Shown here piece after piece: positions 7,481 through 17,786 of a DNA stretch of 49,097 nucleotides (its first letter is position 1; each line of letters opens with the position of its first letter). The DNA comes from JBNKHG01 sp050290225 (GTDB lineage: Bacteria > Pseudomonadota > Gammaproteobacteria > Pseudomonadales > Cellvibrionaceae). The notes beneath the pieces are model-generated. The model was given only the letters and a program-made list of their open reading frames with translations. It was not told where the DNA came from and ran no database searches. The position numbers and the translations under genes are program-made. The stretch is from positions 1 to 49,097 of the forward strand of contig JBNKHG010000079.1 of NCBI GenBank assembly GCA_050290225.1. Direction: 5' to 3'.

Positions 7481-10048
7481 ATGCATATGTCTGAAAAAAT
7501 AACGCAATCTCAAAATACTAAAGACTACCGAGGCCCCTTGGCCGGGCTTAATGTTATTGATTTTGGCCACTACTACGCCGGCCCCATGGCTGGAATGCTC
7601 TTGGCCGATCAGGGGGCCAATGTGATCCGTATCGTCAAACCCGGCGAGAAAGAATTACCTGATCAACAGTACCGCTTGCTCAACCGCAACAAAAAACTTC
7701 TCGAACTGGATCTGAAAACAGAGGCAGGCAAGGCGCAAGCCCTTTCCCTGATCAAACACGCCGATGTGGTGATCGAAAATTTCCGGCCCGGTGTGATGAA
7801 ACGACTGGGTCTGGACTACTCCTCTGTGAAAGAAGCCAACCCCGGACTCGTCTATTTATCCCTGCCCGGCTTTGCCTCGACCGATAAAAAGCGCGCTACC
7901 ATCCAGGCCTGGGAGGGCGTGGTCTCCGCCGCCACCGGGGTGTATTCGGAAATGCACCTCTTTCGCGAACGGTTGGGGTTTCCACCGCTGTACAGCTGGG
8001 TGCCGATACTGTCCTCCTACGCAGGCATTAATGGCGCCATTGCCGTCATGGCCGCGTTACTGGCCCGGGATGACCGGACCCGAGATAATTGGGGATGTGG
8101 CACCGTCATTGAAGTACCCTTGTCCGACGTCAGCAAGCTTTGTGTCTCTCACCGAGAAACCGACTATTCCGATGAGACCTTGCCGGAATTGGCGAAGCCG
8201 CTGGAGTTCTCGCCAGAGGACGATGAAGTGACACAACTGGACAAGCTCTCTAAAGCTTACCGGATACTGTGGGCCCAGTGTCCGGTGGAGGGAATGTATA
8301 CCTGTGCCGATGGCCGTCGTTTGTACCTCTCCCTGTGGAACATCGAACACATGGCAAACCGCTTTCTGGATGTTCTAGGACTCCGTAAACGGTTTTATCA
8401 GGAAGGCTTTGCCAACTTCGGCCCTTGGGAAACCGGCCTGGATAACAATATTTGCGCACCCATGCCCCTTGAACGCCGGGAACAGTTGCAACGGTTAGTT
8501 GCCGACGCACTGAAAACCAGACCGGCGCTTGAATGGGAAACACGCCTGACAGAAGTCGGCGTTATGGCGACAGTGATTCGCACCCGCGCAGAATGGCTGG
8601 CTTTACAACCCATGCTCGAAACCGGGGTGCACACCCGGATGGATAACGGGCAATTCACCCTCACCGTACCGGGCCGGTTTGGCGATGTCACCGGACCGGG
8701 GGAAGCCCTGATGGCAGATTACTGGGAAGCCGAGCCAGTCACCTTTGCCGAAGCACAACAATCACTGCCACGACGCACGGACAAACAGAAGCTTCAAACC
8801 TCACGACACACATTGAACAGAGGTGAACTACTCAAAGGCCTGAAAATCCTGGATCTATCCAACGCCGCCGCCGGGCCGGTAGGTGGGCTAACGCTCGCGC
8901 ACTATGGCGCCGACGTCATCAAGGCAGACCCGGCAAAACACACACTGCCTCCCTTCTGGACCAGTCCGACGATCGGGCTCAGTCAGGGTAAGCGTAGCAT
9001 CGTCACCGAGTTGACCACCGCGCCGGGCCGTGAGGTGTTTGAGCGTCTGGTCTCCTGGGCAGATGTGGTCACCCACAATATTGTCGACGACACCGCAACC
9101 CGCCTTGGGGTATCTCATCCGCAAATGCAGGCTATCAACCCCCAGGTGGTAAGTTGTCAGGTCACTACGTTCGGCGGGACTCGTCGGGGCGGTTGGGAAA
9201 AACGGGCGGGATTCGACTTTTCGGCCCAGGCAGCCAGCGGGACGCTGGTACACTATGGTTCCCCGGAGCAGCCCCAGATCCATGGCGCGGCCAAAATGGC
9301 CGATATTGTCGCCGGCTTCGGTTTGGCCTTTACGGCATTATTGGGCGTTTGGCAGCAGCGCCATACCGGCTATGCCGGTGAGGGCCGCACCTCCCTGGTA
9401 ATCGCCAATGATTATGCCCAACTTCCCACTATGATCGACGAAAATGGCAACAGCGACTGGGGCGAGCCCAGTGGCCAGTTCGCCGTCGGAGAGAGCTGGT
9501 GGCAACGGTTGTATGCCTGTAAAGACGGCTGGATCTATGTCGGTGCCCACCGAGACCGCGCCACGGAATTATACGAAACTATTCTCTCCAAACCGCTTGC
9601 CGATATCGATCACGCAGTCTCCTACGAGTTGGAGGCCCAATTTACCACGGCGAATTGCAACCATTGGTCTGCCTTGTTGAACAAGGCCAACATTGGCTGC
9701 CATAAAGTTCACAATGCTTACGAACTATTCCGGGATGCCCAAATGCGGCGGGTTGGCAACCATGAGGAGCAGGCAATCGCGACGGACGCCTGGGAGATTC
9801 TCTGCTGGGAAGACCATCCTTCCGGCCTCCTTATCAAAAAACATGCGCCCACCTGGGCGCGGATCGGCGAGGAACATAACTATACCCGCTTGCATACGGC
9901 GCCGAGGCTAGGTGAAGACACTGTCGATATTCTACGGGAGCTGGGCTATTCGCAGGATGAAATTAACGAGTTGATATACCTCAAAGTAGCTCACGAGTAT
10001 TTACCTGCTTTGGGTAGCAAAGAATCGTGGGGATGGGGAACGCGCTGA
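7481..10048 (+). CDS. Fused double class III CoA-transferase, copy 3
   Basis: This 855-residue paralogue has a slightly longer N-terminus. ATGs at 7481 and 7487 share the GGAGGAGAGG ribosome binding site at 7471-7480; the first has 5-base spacing and the second 11. Ser178 (VPILSSYAG) stands at the catalytic Asp position of the N-terminal unit and Asp608 (AKMADIVAG) at that of the C-terminal unit. CoA signatures NRNKKLLELDLK and ENFRPGVMKRLG are intact in the first unit; the second has HNIVDD. There is an insertion (DDRTRDNWGC) just before the conserved GT.IEVPL strand, not seen in other copies. The C-terminus ends with VAHEYLPALGSKE, like copies 4 and 8. It probably begins a sub-operon running through copy 9 and the tannase-like gene. 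Confidence 0.9.
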   Translation: MHMSEKITQSQNTKDYRGPLAGLNVIDFGHYYAGPMAGMLLADQGANVIRIVKPGEKELPDQQYRLLNRNKKLLELDLKTEAGKAQALSLIKHADVVIENFRPGVMKRLGLDYSSVKEANPGLVYLSLPGFASTDKKRATIQAWEGVVSAATGVYSEMHLFRERLGFPPLYSWVPILSSYAGINGAIAVMAALLARDDRTRDNWGCGTVIEVPLSDVSKLCVSHRETDYSDETLPELAKPLEFSPEDDEVTQLDKLSKAYRILWAQCPVEGMYTCADGRRLYLSLWNIEHMANRFLDVLGLRKRFYQEGFANFGPWETGLDNNICAPMPLERREQLQRLVADALKTRPALEWETRLTEVGVMATVIRTRAEWLALQPMLETGVHTRMDNGQFTLTVPGRFGDVTGPGEALMADYWEAEPVTFAEAQQSLPRRTDKQKLQTSRHTLNRGELLKGLKILDLSNAAAGPVGGLTLAHYGADVIKADPAKHTLPPFWTSPTIGLSQGKRSIVTELTTAPGREVFERLVSWADVVTHNIVDDTATRLGVSHPQMQAINPQVVSCQVTTFGGTRRGGWEKRAGFDFSAQAASGTLVHYGSPEQPQIHGAAKMADIVAGFGLAFTALLGVWQQRHTGYAGEGRTSLVIANDYAQLPTMIDENGNSDWGEPSGQFAVGESWWQRLYACKDGWIYVGAHRDRATELYETILSKPLADIDHAVSYELEAQFTTANCNHWSALLNKANIGCHKVHNAYELFRDAQMRRVGNHEEQAIATDAWEILCWEDHPSGLLIKKHAPTWARIGEEHNYTRLHTAPRLGEDTVDILRELGYSQDEINELIYLKVAHEYLPALGSKESWGWGTR

Positions 10049-10080
10049 CAATGAACCATTGAGGAATGGAGAAAAAACCG

Positions 10081-12630
10081 ATGACGACAAGCGATGATTA
10101 TCAAGGCCCACTATCCAGGTTGAATGTGATCGACTTCGGCTGGTATTACGCCGGCCCAATGGCAGCGATGCTGCTGGCAGATCAGGGCGCGAATGTTATT
10201 CGCGTCGTCAAACCCGGCGAGAAAGAATTACCTGATCAACAGTACCGCTTGCTAAACCGGAATAAAAAACTGCTCGAACTCGATCTGAAAACAGAGGCAG
10301 GTAAGGCACAAGCCCTTTCCCTGATCGAGCGCGCCGATGTGGTAATCGAAAACTTCCGCCCCGGTGTGATGAAACGCCTGGATTTGGATTACGCCAGCGT
10401 AAAAGAGAAAAATCCCGGTTTGGTCTATTTATCTTTGCCTGGTTTTTCCTCGACAGACAAGGAGCGTTCTCATATCCAGGCCTGGGAAGGCATCCTGTCG
10501 GCAGCCTCAGGTATGTTCCGCCAACTCAGCCTGTTTCGCGAAATGTTGAAATATCCTCCGCTCTATACAGCGCTTCCGCTGTGTTCCGTTTATGGCAGCC
10601 TCAACGGCGTTATCAGTATCATGGCGGCACTGATCGCGCGGGAAACCCACGGCGTAGGTACCGTCATCGAAGTGCCTTTGGCGAGTGGCGGGCTATTACC
10701 CTTTGCGCCGTCCATGCTTTTCCCGCCGCCAAAATTCGACGATCTGCCTGAGTCCATTCGCGCTTTGGCTTATGAGCCGCATGAGGCTCCCGATGTCCAG
10801 GAACAACAATTGGAACAAGCGCGGCTGGCAACCTTGCCCTTCGGCTACAAGGACTATCCCTGTGGCGATGGCCGGCGCATTAACTTCACCCTGTTCAGCC
10901 GCTTTACCGATCGCCTGATCAAGGTATTAGGTATCGACAAACAACTCTACAAAGAGGGCTTTATCAACGCGGGAGACTGGGAAACGGATCTCGGCAATGA
11001 CCTGGGGGCGCCCGCCGGAACCGGGCTCAGTCCCGAACGGAAGGAGCGCTTTGCGGAACTGGTGACCCAGTCCTTACAAGCGAAAGGCGCCGAGGAGTGG
11101 GAAACCCTTTTTCAATCCGCCGGTATTCCCGCCGCGGTCCTGCGATCCCGGGAGGAATGGCTCAAACTGCCCGCGTTGCGGGACAGTGGTGTATTTACTT
11201 GTCTGGAGGCAGACGGTTCCCGACTACAGATACCAGGGCGTCTGGTGGATGTCAGCGGTCGCGATAGTAAGCTGCCGCTGGAACCTGACTCCTGCGAGAC
11301 GATCAGCTTAAGTCAGGCGGTGTCTTTGTTTCAGGACGACGCAAGTGCCCGACCTTCGCGCAATGACGGTGACGGCCGGAAGCCTCAAACACTTAAGAAG
11401 GGCGATTTGCTGAAAGGTCTGAAAGTCTTGGATATGGGCAATATCCTCGCCGGCCCAATTGCCGGCCATGTGTTGGCGGAATACGGTGCCGATGTCATCA
11501 AGGCCGATTCCTCGGGGCCAGGTGCATACTACCCCACGCTGTTGCCCATGATCCTGGAACTCAACCAGGGCAAACGCAGTGTTCTGACCGACGTGAACAC
11601 CGCGCCCGGCCGGGAGGTATTGAACCGGTTGATTTCCTGGGCGGATGTAGTGACCCATAACATTCTCGACGACACCGCCAGGCGCCTGGGCGTCAGCCAC
11701 GAGCAATTGCAAAAGATCAACCCCGACGTCGTCAGTATGCAGGTGTCTGCCTACGGGGGCAGCCAGCGAGGTGGCTGGGAGCAGCGAGCCGGATTTGACG
11801 ACCTGCTGCAATCGGCCTGCGGCCTCAAGGCCCGTATGGGTTCATTGACGGCACCCCACTGGCACGGCCATATCGCCACCGGCGATGTCCCGGCCGGGTT
11901 GGCGTCCGCCTTTGCCGCTTTGTTGGGCGTCTGGCAGCAACGCAAAACCGGCTATGCCGGGGAGTGCCGCACCTCCCTCGCCCGGGCCATGAACTACAGC
12001 CAACTGCCCTGGATGATCATGGACGGCGACCGCTGGGACTGGGGCGAGCCCCATGGGCAGTTTGCACTGGGTCCGCACTGGTGGCAGCGCCTGTACGAAT
12101 GCCGCGATCAGTGGATTTACGTGGGTGCCAGCGCTGAACGGGCCGAAACGCTTATCGAAGTGGTGGCGGGGCAAAAGATTGACACCCGGGAAAACGTTGA
12201 CTCCCGAATACTGGAACGGGTATTTGCCGAACAAAATGCGGGAGAGTGGATAACAAAACTAACGGCGGCCGATATCGGCTGTCATCCGGTATGGGGCATG
12301 CGCGATATCCGTGCCCGTGCCAAAGTGCATTCCGTTGACAACGAGGCGGCGGACGAAACAGCGGGAGACTCACTCGAACTCCTTCGCTGGGAAGACCATC
12401 CCTGCGGTTCTCCCGTCACCTTGCTGGCGCCCGATCATGTGCTCCTGGGGGAAGACCGTAGCTATCGTCGTCCGACACCCGCATCCCGTTTGGGGAAACA
12501 CACGCGGGAAATACTGCGGGAGCTGGGTTATGGGGAGGACGACATCGCCGAGTTGATCCGCCTTGGCGTCTCCCATGAATATTATCCACCTCTCGGCAGT
12601 AAGAATGCCTTTTTGAGCCCGGAGAAATAA
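10081..12630 (+). CDS. Fused double class III CoA-transferase, copy 4
   Basis: This is an 849-residue paralogue. I place the start at ATG 10081 (MTTSDDYQGP) because copies 6 and 8 begin with nearly the same codons and leader; an in-frame ATG at 10066 would add MEKKP. Ser169 (LPLCSVYGS) replaces the catalytic Asp in the first unit, and Asp602 (IATGDVPAG) is kept in the second. ENFRPGVMKRLDLDY is intact in the first unit, against HNILDDTARRLGV in the second. The variable segment 205-250 is Pro-rich (LFPPPKFDDLPE), unlike any neighbour. Its stop codon is one base from the start of copy 5, so translation of the two is likely coupled. Confidence 0.9.
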   Translation: MTTSDDYQGPLSRLNVIDFGWYYAGPMAAMLLADQGANVIRVVKPGEKELPDQQYRLLNRNKKLLELDLKTEAGKAQALSLIERADVVIENFRPGVMKRLDLDYASVKEKNPGLVYLSLPGFSSTDKERSHIQAWEGILSAASGMFRQLSLFREMLKYPPLYTALPLCSVYGSLNGVISIMAALIARETHGVGTVIEVPLASGGLLPFAPSMLFPPPKFDDLPESIRALAYEPHEAPDVQEQQLEQARLATLPFGYKDYPCGDGRRINFTLFSRFTDRLIKVLGIDKQLYKEGFINAGDWETDLGNDLGAPAGTGLSPERKERFAELVTQSLQAKGAEEWETLFQSAGIPAAVLRSREEWLKLPALRDSGVFTCLEADGSRLQIPGRLVDVSGRDSKLPLEPDSCETISLSQAVSLFQDDASARPSRNDGDGRKPQTLKKGDLLKGLKVLDMGNILAGPIAGHVLAEYGADVIKADSSGPGAYYPTLLPMILELNQGKRSVLTDVNTAPGREVLNRLISWADVVTHNILDDTARRLGVSHEQLQKINPDVVSMQVSAYGGSQRGGWEQRAGFDDLLQSACGLKARMGSLTAPHWHGHIATGDVPAGLASAFAALLGVWQQRKTGYAGECRTSLARAMNYSQLPWMIMDGDRWDWGEPHGQFALGPHWWQRLYECRDQWIYVGASAERAETLIEVVAGQKIDTRENVDSRILERVFAEQNAGEWITKLTAADIGCHPVWGMRDIRARAKVHSVDNEAADETAGDSLELLRWEDHPCGSPVTLLAPDHVLLGEDRSYRRPTPASRLGKHTREILRELGYGEDDIAELIRLGVSHEYYPPLGSKNAFLSPEK

Positions 12631-12631
12631 G

Positions 12632-15157
12632 ATGCAACAAACCTCCAAATACAAGGGACCATTAGCGGGGCTCAACGTGATTGACTTCGGCCATTATTAT
12701 GCGGGCCCCATGGCAGCGATGCTGCTGGCAGATCAGGGCGCGAACGTTATTCGCGTCGTCAAGCCCGGAAAGCCCGAGCTTCCCGATCCGCAATATCGCG
12801 TCTTGAACCGCAATAAGATGCTTCTCGAACTGGATCTGAAGACGAATGAGGGAAAAGCTCAAGCACTTTCGCTAATTGAACGCGCAGACATTTTAATCGA
12901 GAATTTTCGACCTGGGGTAATGCAGCGCCTGGACCTCGACTATGCCAGCGTGAAATATAAAAATCCGGGTCTCATCTATCTTTCTCTGCCGGGTTTCGCT
13001 TCCACTGACAGTGAGCGGGCGCATATTCGGGCATGGGAGGGAGTGCTAAGCTCTGCCATGAGTATGTTTACTAACTACAGCCTGGTACGACAAGGGCTTG
13101 GTTACCCACCTCTTTATACGCCCTTGGCGCATTGCTCTGTATATGGAGCATGTCACGCCGTCGTGGCTGTTACGGCTGCATTACTCGCACGCCAACGACA
13201 CGGTTACGGAACCAAAATAGAAGCGCCGTTAGTTGAAGCCGGTTTGGCCGGATGCACCACGTCCTTTACGTCAAGAACTTATAAAACAAGAAGCAATCAT
13301 AAACCGAATATGGAGGGATTCAAATATGCTCCAGAAGACAACGAAAATACTCAAACGGAAAAGCTTGGTCGAGCTGCTAACGCTATCTGGCCTTCAGTGT
13401 ACAAATTGTACACAACTGCAGACGGACGAAAATTTCAATGTTGGGGATTTTATAATCCGAATCCTGAATACGCTGTATCGATCCATAAGGCCTTGGGGAT
13501 ATATGATGTTCTCATTGAGGAAGGCTTTCAATATCTTGGTCCGTGGAAAACGGACGTGGATTTCAATATCAGTGCCCCACAAATGCTAAGCCCCAAAAGG
13601 GCGCAGCGCGTGGAGGAACTGATGGAGGCAGCTTTCGCGGGCAAGACTGCGGACGAATGGGAGAAGCTGCTCAATAATTTTGTCAGCAGTAAAATTCGTA
13701 CGAGAGAAGAATTTTTCTCCCTGGAACCGATGCACAAATCTGAGGTTTTGACCCGTATGGGCCATGGAAGCTCGCAGGTTGTCATGCCCGGCCGGCTTTG
13801 TGATATCGATGGGCCCGGCGGCGCTCGCACAACCGAATTCAAAGAGCCAATGAAAGTCAATTATAAAAGCGCGTGCAGTGTGTTTGGCGAGAGAAAGGCT
13901 GATCCTTTGCAAGCCCCGCCTTCGTCTCAACATAAGGGCGATCTATTGCGAGGGCTTAGGATTCTTGACCTTGCCAATGTAATGGCAGTGCCGATGGCTA
14001 ACTATATTCTGGCCCAATACGGGGCGGAAGTTATCTCCTCCGTCGATCCTAAAAAATCAATTTTCCCAGATAACATTCGAGATCTCCTTGAGGCGAGCAT
14101 GGGAAAGCGCAGCATTATTATTGATGCGGCAACCGCGCCCGGCCGGGAAGTTCTGCAACGACTCATTATGCGTAGCGACGTTGTACTTCATAACATACTC
14201 GATCAAAACGCCTTTCGCCTTGGAGTGAGCCATGAACAAATTCACAAAGTGAACCCCAACGTTGTCACCTGTCAAGCCTCTGCGTGGGGTGGAACCGTTC
14301 GTGGCTGGTCTGAGCGGCGTCCTGGAGTCGACATGACCGTCCTTGCAGAAACGGGCATTCAGGCAAAATTTGGATCTTTAAGCTGGCCACAGTATTTCGG
14401 ATTGGGTTCTGTTGTTGACTCAATTTCAGCGCTTGGAGCGGCATTCGCAGCGTTGCTGGGGGTCTGGCAACAACGCACCACTGGCTATGCAGGAGAAGCA
14501 CGCACGTCGTTGGTACGTGGGAACTGCTTTCTCCAACTCCCTTGGATGATCGAAGAGAATGGGATTTGCGATTGGGAAGAATCCTGGGGGCAAAGCGCGA
14601 TAGGAAATAGTTGGCGTCAACGTATTTATCAGTGTAGTGATGGCTGGATTTACATTGAAGCGCCTGAAGCGGATGCCAGTACACTGATCGGTGCGGTGCT
14701 TGAGGCGCGCCCTGAACAAACAGACGATGGTAGCCTGGTCGCAGCACTGGCTGCTCAGTTCATTGAGCACAAATGTGCCCATTGGCAAACCAGACTTACA
14801 GACGTCGATATCGGTTGCCATAAGATCACTAGCATCGAAGATCTATGTGAAAAACCCCGCTTCGTCGACAATGAAGAGGCAGATGAAATCGCTCAAGGCT
14901 CGCTCGACATGCTTTGCTGGAAAGATCATCCGAGTGGATTACCCGTGACATTGCCGGCACCAACCTGGGTTCGGATTGGCGAGCAACAATCTTACAAGCG
15001 ATGCCGACCATCTCCACGTCGCGGTGAACACACCAGACAGGTTCTATTTGAGCTAGGGTACAGCGAGGAGGAAATTGCAGAAATGATTGCGACAAAAGTG
15101 GCTCACGAATTTCTCCCTTCATTAGGGCGGCCGGAGGCCTATTTCTTTAATTCATGA
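12632..15157 (+). CDS. Fused double class III CoA-transferase, copy 5 (divergent)
   Basis: This 841-residue paralogue is the most divergent. Ser169 (LAHCSVYGA) and Asp596 (GSVVDSISA) occupy the two catalytic positions. In the second unit the usual AGP loop reads MAVP and the Gly after the catalytic Asp is lost (DSISALG). The CoA-loop of unit one is kept as ENFRPGVMQRLDLDY, but the preceding KPGEKELP has become KPGKPELP. Codon choice looks more AT-rich than in neighbouring copies, especially at 13230-13500. That fits relaxed selection or a different origin for this part. The reading frame is intact over its full length, so it is probably still expressed. It starts one base after copy 4 ends. 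Confidence 0.87.
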   Translation: MQQTSKYKGPLAGLNVIDFGHYYAGPMAAMLLADQGANVIRVVKPGKPELPDPQYRVLNRNKMLLELDLKTNEGKAQALSLIERADILIENFRPGVMQRLDLDYASVKYKNPGLIYLSLPGFASTDSERAHIRAWEGVLSSAMSMFTNYSLVRQGLGYPPLYTPLAHCSVYGACHAVVAVTAALLARQRHGYGTKIEAPLVEAGLAGCTTSFTSRTYKTRSNHKPNMEGFKYAPEDNENTQTEKLGRAANAIWPSVYKLYTTADGRKFQCWGFYNPNPEYAVSIHKALGIYDVLIEEGFQYLGPWKTDVDFNISAPQMLSPKRAQRVEELMEAAFAGKTADEWEKLLNNFVSSKIRTREEFFSLEPMHKSEVLTRMGHGSSQVVMPGRLCDIDGPGGARTTEFKEPMKVNYKSACSVFGERKADPLQAPPSSQHKGDLLRGLRILDLANVMAVPMANYILAQYGAEVISSVDPKKSIFPDNIRDLLEASMGKRSIIIDAATAPGREVLQRLIMRSDVVLHNILDQNAFRLGVSHEQIHKVNPNVVTCQASAWGGTVRGWSERRPGVDMTVLAETGIQAKFGSLSWPQYFGLGSVVDSISALGAAFAALLGVWQQRTTGYAGEARTSLVRGNCFLQLPWMIEENGICDWEESWGQSAIGNSWRQRIYQCSDGWIYIEAPEADASTLIGAVLEARPEQTDDGSLVAALAAQFIEHKCAHWQTRLTDVDIGCHKITSIEDLCEKPRFVDNEEADEIAQGSLDMLCWKDHPSGLPVTLPAPTWVRIGEQQSYKRCRPSPRRGEHTRQVLFELGYSEEEIAEMIATKVAHEFLPSLGRPEAYFFNS

Positions 15158-15228
15158 GTTCGAACTGGATTGGAATTAATTATCACCCATTCCCGGGTTA
15201 CCAGAATTGAAAACATGAGACAGAACCG

Positions 15229-17748
15229 ATGACGACAAGCAATGATTATCAAGGCCCATTGACGGGACTTAATGTGATTGACTTCGGCTGGTACTACGCC
15301 GGCTCAATGGCCGGAATGCTCTTGGCCGATCAAGGGGCCAATGTGATCCGTATCGTCAAACCCGGTGAAAAGGAACTACCCGAACAACAGTATCGGTTGC
15401 TGAATCGCAACAAGAAACTACTTGAGTTAGATCTGAAAACAGAGGCTGGCAAAACACAGGCGCTTTCGTTGATCGAACATGCCGACGTGGTGATCGAAAA
15501 CTTCCGGCCCGGTGTGATGAAACGCCTGGATTTGGATTACGCCAGCGTAAAAGATAAAAATCCCGGTTTGGTTTACCTGTCGCTGCCCGGCTTTGCCTCA
15601 ACCGATAAGAACCGAGCCTTTATTCAAGCCTGGGAGGGTATATTGGCCGCGGCTTCCGGGATGTACGTTGACGTCAGCTATGTGCGAAAGCTCCTCAATT
15701 TTCCGCCGCTTTATCATTCGCTGCCGGTGAATTCCATCTTCGGAGCAGTTCACGGTGTTGTTGCCGTGATGGCGGCTCTGCTGGCACGGGAAAAAGATGG
15801 CGTTGGAACCCTGATTGAAACCCCTTTGGTGGATGCGGGAATGTCCGGATTCGTACACCGGTTTTATATGTCCCGCATACTCGGAAACCATACCGAGCCT
15901 TTTATGAAACTGCGCGACCCGGACTCTCCCACAGACAAGGAACTCTGGCAGGAACAAGCAGAAAACTGGTACTTGGAAGAGGACTCGCCCCAGGAACAAT
16001 CGAGCAAGTTGTTCAAGGCGATGCAGGCATTCTGGAATCCGCTGTACCGCTACTACCGTTGCGCGGACGGCCGACAGGTCAAGCTGGCTTGTATGGGCAG
16101 TGCCTTGCGCAATAAACGCCTGCTCATGGCTTTGGAGATATACGGGCAACTGTTGAATGAGGGCTTTGTTAATATCCCGCCGCAAGAGGCAGGTGGCAAA
16201 GTGCTCAATAACAACATTGCCGACTACCCATCAATGAGCGATGAGCGTAAGCAGCGGCTGGGTAAGCTTATCGCCGAGGCTTTTTTGACCCGAACATCGG
16301 ACGAGTGGGATGCGTTGCTGGGCACCATTCTGCCCTTCTCCAAAGTGCGGACACGGGGGGAGTACCTGTCACTGAAGCCCATGTTGGACTCGGGCATTCT
16401 CACCGAGATGGATAACGGTAACTCCCGGCTCACTGTGCCAGGTCGTTTCGTGGACGTCAGTGATCTAGGGAATGCACTGTTGGAAGGTTTCCGGGAAATG
16501 GAAAGTATCTCGGCGAAGCATGCAACCCGGTTGTTCAAGAATAATCGATTGAAAAAAGGGGCTGAACCTCAGGCACGGCACTCAGCCGCTCCAAAAAAAA
16601 AGGGTGATTTATTACAAGGGCTTAAAGTGCTGGATTTGGGCACTTGGGTGGCGGGCCCCATGTCCTCTTACGTACTGGCGCAATATGGTGCGGAAGTGAT
16701 CAAGGTTGATCTTCCTTCAACCGTCGGGTCTCCGGGGGCCGTCCATTACGGATTGGGCAAACGCAGTCTGTTGGCCGATTTGCGCACAGCGCCCGGACAG
16801 AAAATCCTGAGCCAGCTGGTCAATCGGGCTGACCTGGTGGTGCACAACAAGATCGATCCGGTGGCGGAGCGACTCGGTATTACCCGGGAGCAATTACAGG
16901 CCACCAATCCCCAGGTGATTGTGGCACAGGTATCGGCCTTCGGCGGTCCCCAACGGGGATTCTGGGAAGGTCGTTTTGGCCTGGATCCCATTCCACAAGC
17001 CGTCACGGGATTGATGGCCCACTATGGTACAGAGGATCAACCCCACGATTTTGAAGGAACTATGATAGCCGATGCCCTGGCTGGCTTTGGTCTGGCTTTT
17101 GGAAGTTTGTTGGGGATCTGGCAACAGCGACGAAGCGGTTATGCCGGTGAGGTGAGAACCTCTTTGATACGGGCTGGAAACTTTTTCCAGTTACCTTACA
17201 TGATTGCCGAAAGCGGTCGCTGTAACTGGGGCGAGACCAGAGGGCAAAGCGCCCTTGGAGAGCACTGGTGGCAACGGCTGTATCAATGCAAGGACGGCTG
17301 GATATATGTGCACTCAACAGAGAATCAGGCCAATGTCCTGGCGAACACTGTTACGGAATCTGGATATAAAAATATCGCGGAAATGGAATCTGCTTTTATC
17401 GAGCAGGATTGCGATTACTGGTTGTCTCAGCTCGAATCAAAGCATATTGCCTGTCATCGGGTCCTGGGAATCGATGATATTTGCAATCGTAACATGCGCA
17501 GGGTGAATAACGAGTCAGCGGAGGAGATAGCTTTGGGAGCGGGGGAAGTGATTTACTGGGACAATCCGCCCAGTGGCCATCCTGTTGTTTTGCAAGCCAT
17601 GGATTGGGTTCGCATCGGCGAAAATCACTCCTGGAAACGGGTGATACCAACACCGCTTAATGGTGAACACAGCCGGACAATTCTGTCGGAACTTGGCTAC
17701 TGCGACGCAGACATCGAACATCTGGTTGAACTCGGCGTGGTTGCCTAA
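15229..17748 (+). CDS. Fused double class III CoA-transferase, copy 6
   Basis: This 839-residue paralogue starts MTTSNDYQGPLTGLNVIDFG, with a leader very like those of copies 4 and 8. It forms a sister pair with copy 7. Both have YVDVSYVRK.LNFPPLY, VNSIFGAVHGVVA and a longer variable segment ending FW.PLYRYYRCADGR. Both also lack the C-terminal HEYLP tail. Ser169 (LPVNSIFGA) and Asp615 (GTMIADALAG) are the two catalytic-site residues. The AGP loop of unit one is AGS here and in copy 9. The C-terminal unit has HNKIDPVAERLG at the NFRPG position. An A9 run at about 16593 lies inside the linker and the frame stays open across it. Confidence 0.9.
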   Translation: MTTSNDYQGPLTGLNVIDFGWYYAGSMAGMLLADQGANVIRIVKPGEKELPEQQYRLLNRNKKLLELDLKTEAGKTQALSLIEHADVVIENFRPGVMKRLDLDYASVKDKNPGLVYLSLPGFASTDKNRAFIQAWEGILAAASGMYVDVSYVRKLLNFPPLYHSLPVNSIFGAVHGVVAVMAALLAREKDGVGTLIETPLVDAGMSGFVHRFYMSRILGNHTEPFMKLRDPDSPTDKELWQEQAENWYLEEDSPQEQSSKLFKAMQAFWNPLYRYYRCADGRQVKLACMGSALRNKRLLMALEIYGQLLNEGFVNIPPQEAGGKVLNNNIADYPSMSDERKQRLGKLIAEAFLTRTSDEWDALLGTILPFSKVRTRGEYLSLKPMLDSGILTEMDNGNSRLTVPGRFVDVSDLGNALLEGFREMESISAKHATRLFKNNRLKKGAEPQARHSAAPKKKGDLLQGLKVLDLGTWVAGPMSSYVLAQYGAEVIKVDLPSTVGSPGAVHYGLGKRSLLADLRTAPGQKILSQLVNRADLVVHNKIDPVAERLGITREQLQATNPQVIVAQVSAFGGPQRGFWEGRFGLDPIPQAVTGLMAHYGTEDQPHDFEGTMIADALAGFGLAFGSLLGIWQQRRSGYAGEVRTSLIRAGNFFQLPYMIAESGRCNWGETRGQSALGEHWWQRLYQCKDGWIYVHSTENQANVLANTVTESGYKNIAEMESAFIEQDCDYWLSQLESKHIACHRVLGIDDICNRNMRRVNNESAEEIALGAGEVIYWDNPPSGHPVVLQAMDWVRIGENHSWKRVIPTPLNGEHSRTILSELGYCDADIEHLVELGVVA

Positions 17749-17786
17749 TTATCGAATTCCATGCATGTAGTCAATAAAGGTTAACA

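Noticed and set aside
10066..10080. Upstream start codon for copy 4
   Set aside because: ATG 10081 matches the starts and leaders of copies 6 and 8; the extra residues MEKKP are not shared with them, although copy 7 begins MEKK by its own GTG, so the choice is not certain.
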